Shown: positions 24,606-33,134 of the stretch, piece by piece | How the letters are laid out: the number at the start of each line of letters is the position of its first letter | Position numbering within the stretch: the first letter of the stretch is position 1 | Origin: CAVTSA01 sp963790575 | GTDB taxonomy: Bacteria > Chloroflexota > Dormibacteria > Dormibacterales > Dormibacteraceae | Assembly: GCA_963790575.1 (NCBI GenBank) | Contig: CAWBPD010000015.1 | Coordinates: 1-64,000, forward strand | DNA: 64,000 nt | Direction: 5' to 3' | Position numbers and translations under genes: made by a program | The notes under the pieces: model-generated | What the model was told of the DNA's origin: nothing | Seen by the model: only the letters and a program-made list of their open reading frames with translations | Databases searched by the model: none

Positions 24606-25664
24606 TATGGGGTATCCATTTGAGTGCAGCGCCCCCAAGATCTAGTAATCGCTCCGGGGCGCGATGAGCTCGTAGTACGGATGAGGATCGGTGGCAACGG
24701 CCTGCTCCACGAGCCGGTACCAGAGCAGCCCGCGAGCCTTGGAGGCTCGACGGTTGAAGCGGAACGTGTACTCGTCGAGGTAGTACCCGAGCTGACGGGC
24801 GTCCAGGCCGTTCTGGATGGTTCCGGCGAGCCAGCGTTTGAGCAGCGACGCGACTCGGTGGACACCCGGCAGCAGTTCGTGCGCCAACGAGCCGGAGTGC
24901 TCGATGGTCCGCTGATCGACGGTCACTCCGACCTTCTCGCCGAAGTCCTGGTAAAGGGGGTCGCCATCCGTCTGCAGGATCGATCCCGGGGCCACGTTCG
25001 TTTTCGCGAAGCTCACCAGGTCGAGCTTTCGACGCGTCCGGTCGATGACCGACATCCGAATGCGACCCAGCCCTCGCATCTGAGCCGCGGCATGCTCGAC
25101 CGCGATCACGACCTCGGCCTTGTTGTAGTACCGCGGCGTATTCATTCCGGGCGTCCGGCCACCGATGAAGGTGCAGTCCATCTCGACCACTCGGCCTGGA
25201 CCTCCGAGCTTCTCGCGGTCCGGACGCACCATGGCGCGGCGCAGTTTGTGCATCCAGGCCCAGGCGGTCTGGTACGAGCCGAACCCGAGGACGCGCTGCA
25301 GACCCAGGGCCGAGACGCCGTTCTTCTGGGCGCAGATGAACCACATAGCCGCGAACCAGGTCGGGAGCGGCAGGTGCGAACGGTGGAAGATCGTGCCCGC
25401 GGTTGCCGACGTCTTGCGCCCACAGCGCCGGCACATCCATCGGGGCCCGGCCACTTTCCAGGCGTCCCCGTGCCCACATGCCGGACACACGAAGCCAGCC
25501 TTCCACCGCACACGGGCCAGGAACTCGACGCAACTGCCCTCGTCCGGAAACCATCGCTCGAATGCCTGCCAGCCTCCGGGGTAGTCGCGACCGGCTTGAG
25601 GGTGATCTTCATCTGCCACGAGCACAAGATACTGGGGCTACTGCATTCAAGCAGATACCCCATA
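24606..25664 (-). mobile_element. IS1595-family insertion sequence (1,059 bp)
   Basis: Imperfect terminal inverted repeats, both beginning TATGGGGTATC, match at 28 of the first 37 positions. They enclose one transposase gene that reads inward from the right end. The hexamer CGGATG is present immediately outside both ends (24600-24605 and 25665-25670), a candidate target duplication. IS1595 elements usually give 8 bp, so the boundaries may be off by one or two bases. The element appears intact. It lies 18 bp upstream of the DUF222/HNH pseudogene. Confidence 0.85.
24642..25625 (-). CDS. IS1595-family (ISXO2-like) transposase
   Basis: The 327-residue transposase has an N-terminal zinc ribbon (CPACGHGD ... 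CRRCGRKTS, about residues 46-70) preceded by GWQAFERWFPDEGSCVEFL. The DDE-type domain follows: VEMDCTFIGG with the first aspartate (about residue 148), LQTDGDPLYQ with the second, and LDEYTFRFNRR as the C-terminal acidic motif. Both the ribbon and YTFRFNRR are hallmarks of the ISXO2-like domain. The frame is intact, so the element may be active. The start may be this GTG or the next, two codons on. Confidence 0.9.
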   Translation of the reverse strand: MLVADEDHPQAGRDYPGGWQAFERWFPDEGSCVEFLARVRWKAGFVCPACGHGDAWKVAGPRWMCRRCGRKTSATAGTIFHRSHLPLPTWFAAMWFICAQKNGVSALGLQRVLGFGSYQTAWAWMHKLRRAMVRPDREKLGGPGRVVEMDCTFIGGRTPGMNTPRYYNKAEVVIAVEHAAAQMRGLGRIRMSVIDRTRRKLDLVSFAKTNVAPGSILQTDGDPLYQDFGEKVGVTVDQRTIEHSGSLAHELLPGVHRVASLLKRWLAGTIQNGLDARQLGYYLDEYTFRFNRRASKARGLLWYRLVEQAVATDPHPYYELIAPRSDY

Positions 25665-25682
25665 CGGATGTACGATGGAGGC

Positions 25683-26882
25683 GTGGAAGCAAGGCTCGCC
25701 GTGGACAGCCAGTCCCTCTCAATCGAGGTGCTCGAAGACGATCTCCGCGGCCTTGCGCAGCTCGGTGATCGGGGTGAGCGGCTGGCCGGGCTGCACCGCT
25801 TTCAGAACCGCCTCTCCGCCCTGATCTCGCAGGAGATCGCTTGCCTTCGACCGCGAGGAGGGGTATCGCACCAGCGGCTGCCTCACCATGACCTCCTGGC
25901 TGCGCTGGGAGTGCCACCTGTCTCCGCGCACCGCCAGCAACGAGCTGCGCACCGCGCGCCGCCTGCAAGAGCTGCCGGTGGCTCGTGAAGCCTTCGAGCA
26001 GGGCGACTTCAGCCTCAGCCACGCCTCCATCCTCGCCCGCACCGTGGACGAGGTTGGCAACCAGCCCAACCCCGACTACAAGGGCCAGCCGGGCGAAGCG
26101 CGCAACGTGGAGGAGACGCTGGTCGAGAGCGCGACCAAGCTCAACCCCTACGAACTGTGGGTGGTCTGCAAGCACCTGAAGCTGTGCCTGGACCCGGACG
26201 GCTCGCTGCGGGACTGGGAGCGGCAGCAGCGGCAGCAGTACCTGGAAGCCTCCAGGACCCTGGACGGGATGCTGCACCTGCAGGGCTTGCTGGCTCCGGA
26301 AGGTGCGGCGGTAGTGAGCGCGGCGCTGGACGCGGCGATGGGACCACCTGCGCGGGACGACCTGCGGGGTGCGCCGGAGCGGCGGGCGGAGGCGCTGGTG
26401 GACCTTGCGCAGAAGGTGCTGGACCAGGGGCAATTGCCGACCCATGACGGCGAGCGCCCGCACCTGGAGCTGCTGGTCGACTACGCGAGCCTGCGGGGAG
26501 AGCCGGGGAACGCGGCGATCCTGGGCCAGAACGGAGAGCCGGTGCCGGGCAAGACGGCGGAGCGGATCGCCTGCGACTGCGTGCTGACCCCGATCGTGAT
26601 GGGTGAGCAGGGGGACGTGCTGCGAGTGGGGCGCAAGCAGCGGCTGTTCACCCCCGGCAGTCGCTGGCGATGGCGATCCGAGACCGCCACTGCGCCTTCC
26701 CGGGCTGTGATCGTGACCTCCGCTGGTGCGGCAACCATCATCTGAAGCACTGGCTGCACGGGGGCACGACCGACGTCGAGAACGGAGGCAAACTCTGCCG
26801 CCGCCACCACACCATGTGCCACGAGGGTGGCTGGACCTTGTGGCGCGACGAGCACGGTGAGTACCACGCCGACCCGCCCTGA
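25683..26882 (+). pseudogene. DUF222/HNH endonuclease-like protein, two frameshifts
   Basis: Three consecutive frames together encode one DUF222-HNH protein. Frame 1 (25683 to about 25840) gives the N-terminus through NRLSALISQEI. Frame 2 (from 25843) gives AFDREEGYRTSGCL and TMTSWLRWECHLSPRTASNE through KQRLFTP. Frame 3 (from about 26655) gives RQSLAMAIRDRHCAFPGCDR and the HNH part HHLKHWLHGG ... CRRHHTMCHEGGW. The second break lies in a run of five C, where one more C would restore the frame. Such genes occur in many copies in actinobacteria. These could be true decay or sequencing errors. Confidence 0.8.
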
Positions 26883-26911
26883 CGCCCTGCGTGCTACCGT
26901 GCGGCCAGAGC

Positions 26912-27408
26912 ATGCCGCGACCGAACCCGGACGACATCGGTTTTCCGGGCGGCAACCCGGACGAGCGAGAGCTCCTCCTCTCCTGGTTGGGATACCTTCG
27001 CGGCTCCATCCTGCGCAAGCTCGACGGGGTCGACGAGCAGGGTGCTCGCTGGCGGCCGGAGCCGGGCCGCCTGATCTGCCTGCTCGGGATCTTGAACCAC
27101 CTCACGCACGTCGAGTGGCGCTGGATCGACGGCACGCTCCTGGATCGGGAGCGCACGTGCCGCAGCGAGGAGGAGTTCCACCCCGGACCCGGCTTCACGG
27201 TGCACGGCCGCGATCGCTGCCTACCGGGAGCGGGCGGCGGCGACCGACCAAGCCATTCGTGCCCTGCCCGGCCTCGACGTGCCCTGCCGGCGCCGCCCGG
27301 ACCGCGACGCCAGGTGGGTGGTGCTCCACCTGATCAACGAGACCGCCCGCCACGCCGGTCACGCCGACGCGACGCGCGAACTCCTGGACGGCGCCACCGG
27401 GGAGTGAG
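26912..27408 (+). pseudogene. DinB/mycothiol-transferase-like protein (DUF664), one frameshift
   Basis: The first frame from the ATG at 26912 encodes DERELLLSWLGYLRGSILRK and NHLTHVEWRWIDG, which is the DinB/DUF664 four-helix pattern with a metal histidine. At about 27204 (CACGGCCGCG) the frame is lost. Removing one G restores AAIAAYRERAAATDQAIRAL and VVLHLINETARHAGHADATR to a TGA at 27406. The second part contains the other metal histidines. With one base corrected, the protein would be about 165 residues, normal for the family. The family is linked to mycothiol or bacillithiol S-transfer. Confidence 0.75.
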
Positions 27409-27424
27409 GGGAGCCGGCCGCCGC

Positions 27425-28819
27425 TCAGTAGATGGGCGTGTCGGCGGTGATGCCCTCCAGGTACTTCTTGACGGAAACGATGAACCGGCCCGCCTGCAAC
27501 CCATCCAGCACCCGGTGGTCGAAGGAGAAGCAGATGTACATCATCGGTTTCACGGCCACCATCCCCTTCACCGCCACCGGCCGCTCCTGGATCGCCTCCA
27601 TGGTCAGGATCGCCGCCTGCCCGGGGTTGATCACGGAGTAGCTGAAGATGGTCCCGAAGGTGCCCGAATTGTTCACCGTGAAGGTGCCGCCGGCCAGGTC
27701 GTCCGCTCGCAGCTTCTTGGACCGGGCCCGCGTCGCGAGGTCGTTGACGGCGCGCGCCAGACCCGCCGGCGAGAGGCTGTCGGCGTCGCGGATGACCGGC
27801 ACCACCAGCGTGTCCTCCAGGCCCACCGTGACGCCGAGGTTGATGTGCTTGTGGACCAGGATCTCGTCGCCGTTGAAGGTGGCGTTCACCTCCGGGTGCT
27901 CACGCAGCGCGGTCACCGCCGCGCCCAGCACGTAGGGCAGGTAGGTCAGCGAGAAGCCTTCGCGGCCGGCGAACGGTCCCTTGTTGCGGTTCCGGTTGGC
28001 GACCACCCCCGACATATCGGCCTCCTGCACCTGCCACGCGTGCGGGATGGTGGACTTCGAGGTGGCCATGTTCTCGCCGATCAGCCGGCGGATCCGGGTC
28101 AGCGGCACCGCTTCGTCGTCGGGGCCCGCCTCCGCGCGGGGCGCCGCAGCCGGAGCCGGTGTTTGCGGCTGAGCGGGCTTTGGCGGTGCCGGCGCGGCCG
28201 CCTCCGGAGCCTCCGCGGCGGGTCCAGCGGCGGGAGCCGCCTCCCGATCGCCACCCCGGGCCAGAAACTCGCGCACGTCCTTCTTGGTCACCCGTCCGCC
28301 CATGCCGGTGCCGGAGACGGCGCCCAAGTCGAGATTGTTCTCCTGCGCCAGCAACAGCACCGCCGGCGAATAGCGCCGCCGTCCCTGGTCGTCCCTGGCC
28401 TGTGGGACAGCCTCCGCCTGCGGGACCTCCTCCGTTGGAGCCGCAGCCTCCGTCGGGGCGGCAGCCTCCCCGGAAGCGGGAGCAGGGGCCGGGCCTCGAC
28501 TGCCGTTGGCGCCGGATGACGGTGCCGCCGCCTCCGCGGTGGCCGGCGCCGGCGTGGGCCCGCCCCCGTCCGCACCCTCCAGCTCCACCACCGCGATCTC
28601 GGCTCCGGCTTCCACCGTCTCGCCCTCCCGGGCCAGAATCTCGCGCAGGATCCCGGTCACCGGTGAGGGGACCTCGGCGTTGACCTTGTCGGTATCCACC
28701 TCGAGCAGCGGCTCGAACTCCTCCACCCGCTCTCCCGGCTGTACCAGCCAGCGGGAGATGGTGCCCTCGTGGACCGATTCCCCGAGCTGGGGCATGGTGA
28801 CGCGACTCGTTTCAGCCAT
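27425..28819 (-). CDS. 2-oxoacid dehydrogenase complex E2 (dihydrolipoamide acyltransferase)
   Basis: The 464-residue protein has one N-terminal lipoyl domain (lipoyl lysine K45 in EVDTDKVNAEV), an Ala/Pro-rich linker, an E3-binding domain (about residues 148-188, SPAVLLLAQENNLDLGAVSG), a second linker and a C-terminal acyltransferase domain with the catalytic SFDHRVLDG near residue 437. It accepts an acyl group from E1 and passes it to CoA. The domain set fits branched-chain or pyruvate complexes. The start overlaps the E1 stop (TGATG). Nearby acyl-CoA catabolism favours branched-chain 2-oxoacids, but this is not proven. Confidence 0.92.
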   Translation of the reverse strand: MAETSRVTMPQLGESVHEGTISRWLVQPGERVEEFEPLLEVDTDKVNAEVPSPVTGILREILAREGETVEAGAEIAVVELEGADGGGPTPAPATAEAAAPSSGANGSRGPAPAPASGEAAAPTEAAAPTEEVPQAEAVPQARDDQGRRRYSPAVLLLAQENNLDLGAVSGTGMGGRVTKKDVREFLARGGDREAAPAAGPAAEAPEAAAPAPPKPAQPQTPAPAAAPRAEAGPDDEAVPLTRIRRLIGENMATSKSTIPHAWQVQEADMSGVVANRNRNKGPFAGREGFSLTYLPYVLGAAVTALREHPEVNATFNGDEILVHKHINLGVTVGLEDTLVVPVIRDADSLSPAGLARAVNDLATRARSKKLRADDLAGGTFTVNNSGTFGTIFSYSVINPGQAAILTMEAIQERPVAVKGMVAVKPMMYICFSFDHRVLDGLQAGRFIVSVKKYLEGITADTPIY

Positions 28820-30885
28820 CAGTACTCAGCCAGCTCCTTCAGCGCCGCGTGCACCTTGTCCGGGCTCGGCATGTAGAAGTTCTCCATCGGCTTGGCGTAG
28901 GGCTGGTTGGGGACGTCCAGGCCGCCCAGGCGCTTGACGGGGGCGTCCAGCCACTGCCAGGCCTCGTCCGCGATCAGCGCCGCCACCTCGGACCCGATGG
29001 AGACCGAGAAGTTGTCCTCGTAGAGCACCAGCACCTTGCCCGTCTTGCGTGCCGACTCGACGATCGTCTGCCGGTCCAGCGGATACACCGTCCGCAGGTC
29101 GACCACCTCCACCGACCATCCGTCCTGCTCCAGCCGCCGCGCGGCCTCGATCGCGTAGTGCACCATCAGGCCGTAGCAGAAGACCGAGATGTCCTCGCCT
29201 TCGCGGACCACGCGGGCCTGCTCCAGCGGGATCAGATACTCCCCGCCCGGAACGTCCTCCTTGAACATCCGGTAGAGCCGCTTGTGCTCGAAGAAGAGGA
29301 CCGGGTCGGGGTCGCGGATGGCCGCGATCAAGAGGCCCTTCGCCTCCCGCGGCCCGGACGGGATCACGATCTTGAGTCCGGGGGTCGCGAAGCGGGCTTC
29401 GATCGACTGCGAGTGGTAGAGGGCCCCGTTGGAGCCGCCGCCCATCGGCGCCCGCACCACCATCGGCACGCCCCAGTCGCCGTTCGAGCGGTAGCGGATC
29501 TTCGCGATCTCGTTGGTGATCTGGCTGAACGCCATGTGGGCGAAGTCCGTGAACTGCATCTCGGCGATCGGGATCCGGCCCGCCATCGCCATCCCGGCCG
29601 CGAAACCGGCGATCGACGACTCCGCGAGCGGGGTGTCGATGACGCGGTCCTCCCCGTATTTGTCGTAGAGGCCGTCGGTGACCAGGAAGACGCCGCCTTT
29701 GGGGCCCACGTCCTCACCCATCACCAGCACCCGGTCGTCCCGCTCCATTTCGAAGCCGATCGCCTGGTTCAGCGCCTGGACCATGTTCAGGCTGTCGGCG
29801 GGAGCGTTGGCCTCCGGCTCGATCGCCTCCGGCACCGCGTTGCTGTAGACGTTGGTCAGCGCCTCCTCCGGTTCCGCGTCGCGGGAGCCCATGGCGGTCT
29901 TGGTCGCCCGGTTGACCTCGGCCTTCACGTCCTCGTCGAGCTCGGCGATCTTCTGGTCGTCGAGAACCCCCTCCTCGACCAGCCGGGCCCGGAACCGGAC
30001 CAGGCAGTCGTTGCTCGTCAGCGCCTCCAGCTCCTCCGCGGTCCGGTACCTCCGCTGGTCATCCTCCGAGGAGTGGGCGCCCAGCCGGTCGACCAGACCT
30101 TCCAGGAATGTCGGCCCGTCGCCCGCCCGCGCGCGGGCCACCGCCTGGCGGGCCACGTGGTAGGACGTCACCGGGTCACGGCCGTCGAACGTGACGCCCG
30201 GGAAGCCGTACCCGAGGGCGCGGTGCGCCGCGTGCTCCACCCCGTACTCCTTGCGGTAGGGGGTGGAGATGGCGACCGTGTTGTTCTGGCACACGAAAAC
30301 CACGGGCAGCCGGTCGATGGCGGCGAAGTTCATCGCCTCGTGCGCGTCGCCTTCGGCGCCCGCGCCCTCGCCGAAGCAGGTCATCGCGACCTTGTCGGTG
30401 CCGTCGTGCTTGAGCGTCCAGGCGGCGCCGGTCGCGTGCACCATCTGGGTCGCCAGCGGCGAGGCGTTGGTGATCATGTTGAGGTCGCGGTTGCTGAAGT
30501 GACCGGGCGTCTGCTTGCCGCCCGACTCGCGGCCCTCGGGCTTGGCCAGCACCGCCAGCATCAGGTCCAGCGGCGTGGTGCCGACGCGCAGACAGAAGAC
30601 GACGTCGCGGTAGTAGGGGGCGACCCAGTCGTACCCAGGGCGCAGCGCCGAGGCGACCCCCACCTGCGCCGCCTCGTGGCCGGAGCCGGAGAGGACGAAG
30701 GGAGCCCGCCCCTGGCGGTTCAGTACCTGGCAGCGGGCGTCGATCTGGCGGCCCAGCAGCATCAGCCGGTACCAGGAGACCAGCGTCGCCTCGTCGACGT
30801 CCGTATCTCGCCAGTGGACCGGTTCCTGGAAATGCCAGTCCCCGATCTGACCCTCGGTTCTGACCCGCTGTGTCGTCTCTGCCAT
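28819..30885 (-). CDS. 2-oxoacid dehydrogenase E1, alpha and beta subunits fused
   Basis: One 688-residue chain contains both E1 subunits. The alpha part (about 1-345) has RAPFVLSGSGHEAAQVGVA and the thiamine-diphosphate motif FGEGAGAEGDAHEAMNFAA ending in VCQNN, plus YRKEYGVEH. The beta part (about 360-688) has RVLVMGEDVGPKGGVF, DTPLAESSIAGFAAGMAMAG and VEVVDLRTVYPLD. E1 decarboxylates a 2-oxoacid and acylates the E2 lipoyl group. Most bacteria encode alpha and beta separately. The ATG at 30885 is preferred; an in-frame GTG lies five codons upstream. The operon order is lpd-E1-E2. Confidence 0.92.
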   Translation of the reverse strand: MAETTQRVRTEGQIGDWHFQEPVHWRDTDVDEATLVSWYRLMLLGRQIDARCQVLNRQGRAPFVLSGSGHEAAQVGVASALRPGYDWVAPYYRDVVFCLRVGTTPLDLMLAVLAKPEGRESGGKQTPGHFSNRDLNMITNASPLATQMVHATGAAWTLKHDGTDKVAMTCFGEGAGAEGDAHEAMNFAAIDRLPVVFVCQNNTVAISTPYRKEYGVEHAAHRALGYGFPGVTFDGRDPVTSYHVARQAVARARAGDGPTFLEGLVDRLGAHSSEDDQRRYRTAEELEALTSNDCLVRFRARLVEEGVLDDQKIAELDEDVKAEVNRATKTAMGSRDAEPEEALTNVYSNAVPEAIEPEANAPADSLNMVQALNQAIGFEMERDDRVLVMGEDVGPKGGVFLVTDGLYDKYGEDRVIDTPLAESSIAGFAAGMAMAGRIPIAEMQFTDFAHMAFSQITNEIAKIRYRSNGDWGVPMVVRAPMGGGSNGALYHSQSIEARFATPGLKIVIPSGPREAKGLLIAAIRDPDPVLFFEHKRLYRMFKEDVPGGEYLIPLEQARVVREGEDISVFCYGLMVHYAIEAARRLEQDGWSVEVVDLRTVYPLDRQTIVESARKTGKVLVLYEDNFSVSIGSEVAALIADEAWQWLDAPVKRLGGLDVPNQPYAKPMENFYMPSPDKVHAALKELAEY

Positions 30886-30928
30886 GCCTTTGTCCGTCAC
30901 TCCTGTTCCGGCGCGGGGCGGCCCCGCG

Positions 30929-32308
30929 TCAGATGTTGATGGCCACTCCGTCGACGGCCATCGCCGCCTCGCCGATCACCTCGGAGAGGGTCGGATGGGG
31001 GTGGATGTTGCGGCCGACCTCCCAGGCGTCGCCCTGGAAGAGCTGGGCCAGCCCCGGCTCGGCGATCAGCTCGGTCGCCTGCACGCCCACGATGTGGGTG
31101 CCCAGGAGCTGGCCCGAGTCGGCGTCCGCGACCAGCTTGGCGAACCCGTTCGGCTCGCCGTGGATCAAAGCGCGCCCGATGGCCTGGAACGGGAACCGCC
31201 CCACCTTGACCTTGTGGCCTGCCTCGACCGCCTCCTTCTCGGTGAGGCCGACCGACGCGATCTGCGGGTGCGAGTAGGTGCAGCGGGGGACCAGCGTCTG
31301 CTCCATCGGATGCAGCTGTAGGCCCGCGATGTCCTCGGCGGCGATGATGCCCTCGTGGACGGCGGCGTGTGCCAGCAGGTACCCCCCACAGGCGTCTCCG
31401 ATCGCCCACACGCCCTGCACGTTGGTGCGCTGCCAGTGGTCGACGGTGACGAAGCCGCGGCGGTCGATCTCGACCCCCGCTTTGTCGAGGCCGATGTGCC
31501 GATTCCGGGCCTGGCGCCCGACCGCGACCAGCAGCTGCTCGACCTGGATGTCGTCGCTGCCCTCGAGGTGGACGGCGACGCCCCCCTCGCCCGGGTCGGC
31601 GCCGCTCACCTTGACGCCGGTCCGGGCGTCGATGCCGGCCCGCTTGAACATCTGCGCCACCACCTTGGAGACGTCCTCGTCCTCGGTCGGGACCAGGCGG
31701 TCGAGGGCCTCCAGCACCACCACCTGGGTGCCGATCTGGTTGTAAAAGGTGGCGAACTCGACGCCGATCGCGCCGGCGCCGATGATCGCGATCGACTTGG
31801 GCCCCTCTTTCGCGACCACCGAGTCGTCGGAGGAGACGATGCGCTTGCCGTCGAAGGGAAGGCCCCCAAGCGCTTTGGGCTCGGAGCCGGTGGCCACGAT
31901 CAGCGCCTGGCTCTGCAGGCGCCGCCCGTCGACCTCCACCGTGCCCTTGTCCACCACCTCACCGTGGGCCCGCACCACCTCGATCTTGTTCTTCTTCATC
32001 AGGCCTTCGACGCCGCGCGTGAGCTGCTTCACGATTCCGTCGCGCCGCTCAGCCACGCGGGGATAGTCGAAGGACGCGTCCGACACGCGAATGCCGAACT
32101 CCTCGCCGCGAGCCGCCACCTGGTGGAAGAGCTCGGATGCCTGCAGCAGCGCCTTGGTCGGGATGCAGCCCACGTGGAGGCAGGTGCCGCCCAGCTCGCC
32201 CTGCTCGACCAGCACCACGCGCTTGCCCAGCTGCGCTGCGCGAATGGCCGCCGAGTAGCCGCCGAACCCACCGCCCAGGACCGTGACATCGAACTGGTCA
32301 GCGGCCAT
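30929..32308 (-). CDS. lpdA: Dihydrolipoyl dehydrogenase (E3)
   Basis: The 459-residue flavoprotein has the FAD loop GGGFGGYSA (12-20), the redox disulfide C43-C48 in GGTCLHVGCIPTK, an NAD domain with IIGAGAIGVEFATFY, the second FAD motif GVWAIGDACGG, and the C-terminal HPTLSE with the catalytic His-Glu pair. It reoxidises E2 dihydrolipoamide with NAD+. It is the first gene of the lpd-E1-E2 operon, about 43 nt ahead of E1. The ATG at 32308 follows AGGTAGG, so it is preferred to a GTG two codons upstream. Confidence 0.95.
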   Translation of the reverse strand: MAADQFDVTVLGGGFGGYSAAIRAAQLGKRVVLVEQGELGGTCLHVGCIPTKALLQASELFHQVAARGEEFGIRVSDASFDYPRVAERRDGIVKQLTRGVEGLMKKNKIEVVRAHGEVVDKGTVEVDGRRLQSQALIVATGSEPKALGGLPFDGKRIVSSDDSVVAKEGPKSIAIIGAGAIGVEFATFYNQIGTQVVVLEALDRLVPTEDEDVSKVVAQMFKRAGIDARTGVKVSGADPGEGGVAVHLEGSDDIQVEQLLVAVGRQARNRHIGLDKAGVEIDRRGFVTVDHWQRTNVQGVWAIGDACGGYLLAHAAVHEGIIAAEDIAGLQLHPMEQTLVPRCTYSHPQIASVGLTEKEAVEAGHKVKVGRFPFQAIGRALIHGEPNGFAKLVADADSGQLLGTHIVGVQATELIAEPGLAQLFQGDAWEVGRNIHPHPTLSEVIGEAAMAVDGVAINI

Positions 32309-32397
32309 GACCACCTACCTGAATTGCAGTTCGCACGATCCATCAGTCTAGGAGGGCGGTGCGGGGCGGGCGTGCCAACGTGAGGCCGCGCCGCAGC

Positions 32398-32416
32398 GAT
32401 GTATAATCCATACATC
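32398..32416 (+). promoter_or_regulatory. Operator palindrome overlapping -10 box of toxin-antitoxin operon
   Basis: Perfect 7-bp arms GATGTAT (32398-32404) and ATACATC (32410-32416) are separated by 5 bp and overlap a consensus -10 TATAAT (32402-32407). The antitoxin GTG follows at once (32417), so transcription would start within a few bases of the start codon. This is the expected layout for repression by a ribbon-helix-helix antitoxin. No good -35 is seen. Confidence 0.65.
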
Positions 32417-32692
32417 GTGAGAAGGACCCAGATCTACCTCGACGACGCTCAGGATCGGGCGCTGTCGGCTCGGGCGGTGGCGTCGGGGACGACCAAGTCG
32501 GCGGTCATCCGTCACGCGGTCGACGCCTACCTGGCGCAGTCTGAGGAAACCGACTGGCAGACCCGAATCGACGAGATCATCGAAGACCTGAGGCGACACC
32601 CCGTCCATCTGGAGCCGGACCTTGATGGAGCGGCCTACGTTGACCACTACCGGGCGTTCGACCTGGAACGGGAGAAGGAGCTCGGCTGGTGA
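32417..32692 (+). CDS. Ribbon-helix-helix antitoxin (CopG/VapB type)
   Basis: The 91-residue protein begins VRRTQIYLDDAQDRALSARA, a beta strand followed by the two helices of a ribbon-helix-helix DNA-binding domain (about residues 2-40). The acidic C-terminal half (DLEREKELGW at the end) probably wraps the toxin. The GTG at 32417 is chosen because an in-frame ATG at 32399 lies inside the -10 box and operator. It precedes the PIN toxin by 61 bp. Free antitoxin would neutralise the toxin and repress the operon at the palindrome. Confidence 0.82.
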   Translation: MRRTQIYLDDAQDRALSARAVASGTTKSAVIRHAVDAYLAQSEETDWQTRIDEIIEDLRRHPVHLEPDLDGAAYVDHYRAFDLEREKELGW

Positions 32693-32753
32693 GTCGCCCC
32701 GCGACACTCGGCGAGCTCCGTCCCGCGCGTACCCCGGGGCAGGAGCTCCCGGG

Positions 32754-33134
32754 GTGACGTCGGGCCCGCCGGTCTGCGACGCCACGGTGCTTATCGACTT
32801 CCTGCGCGGCCGGGCCGAGGCTCATGGGTATGTCCGGGGCATCGCCGGGGTGCCCCGCTGCTCGGAAGTGACGAGGGTCGAGGTGCTGCGGGGAGTTCGA
32901 TCCGGCGAGCGATCGACGACGGCCCGCCTGCTCAGCTCCTTCGAGTGGGTTCCGGTCGGCACGGATATCGCCATCCGGGCTGGAGAGCTCGGGCGGCGGT
33001 ACCGGTCGAGCCATCCTGGGATCGGCATCGTGGACCTCATCGTCGCCGCCACCGCCCTCGAGCTGGACGCCGAGATCGCGACCTCGAACGTGAGGCACTT
33101 CCCGATGTTCCGGGGCTTACGGCCGGCCTACTGA
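32754..33134 (+). CDS. vapC: PIN-domain toxin ribonuclease (VapC type)
   Basis: The 126-residue protein is a PIN domain. The acidic metal residues are visible in CDATVLIDFLRG (D9), the glutamate of EVTRVEVLRG, and the aspartates of IGIVDLIVAATALEL and LDAEIATSNVRHF. VapC toxins cleave specific tRNAs or rRNA when the antitoxin is degraded. The GTG at 32754 has AGGAG 8 nt upstream. The last 7 bp overlap the convergent SDR gene. Confidence 0.88.
   Translation: MTSGPPVCDATVLIDFLRGRAEAHGYVRGIAGVPRCSEVTRVEVLRGVRSGERSTTARLLSSFEWVPVGTDIAIRAGELGRRYRSSHPGIGIVDLIVAATALELDAEIATSNVRHFPMFRGLRPAY

Noticed and set aside
28849..30939. A 696-codon open frame on the plus strand opposite the E1 gene
   Set aside because: Long antisense frames are expected in GC-rich coding DNA. 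The translation is low-complexity (His, Val, Arg, Asp) with no domain, while the opposite strand encodes a clear enzyme.
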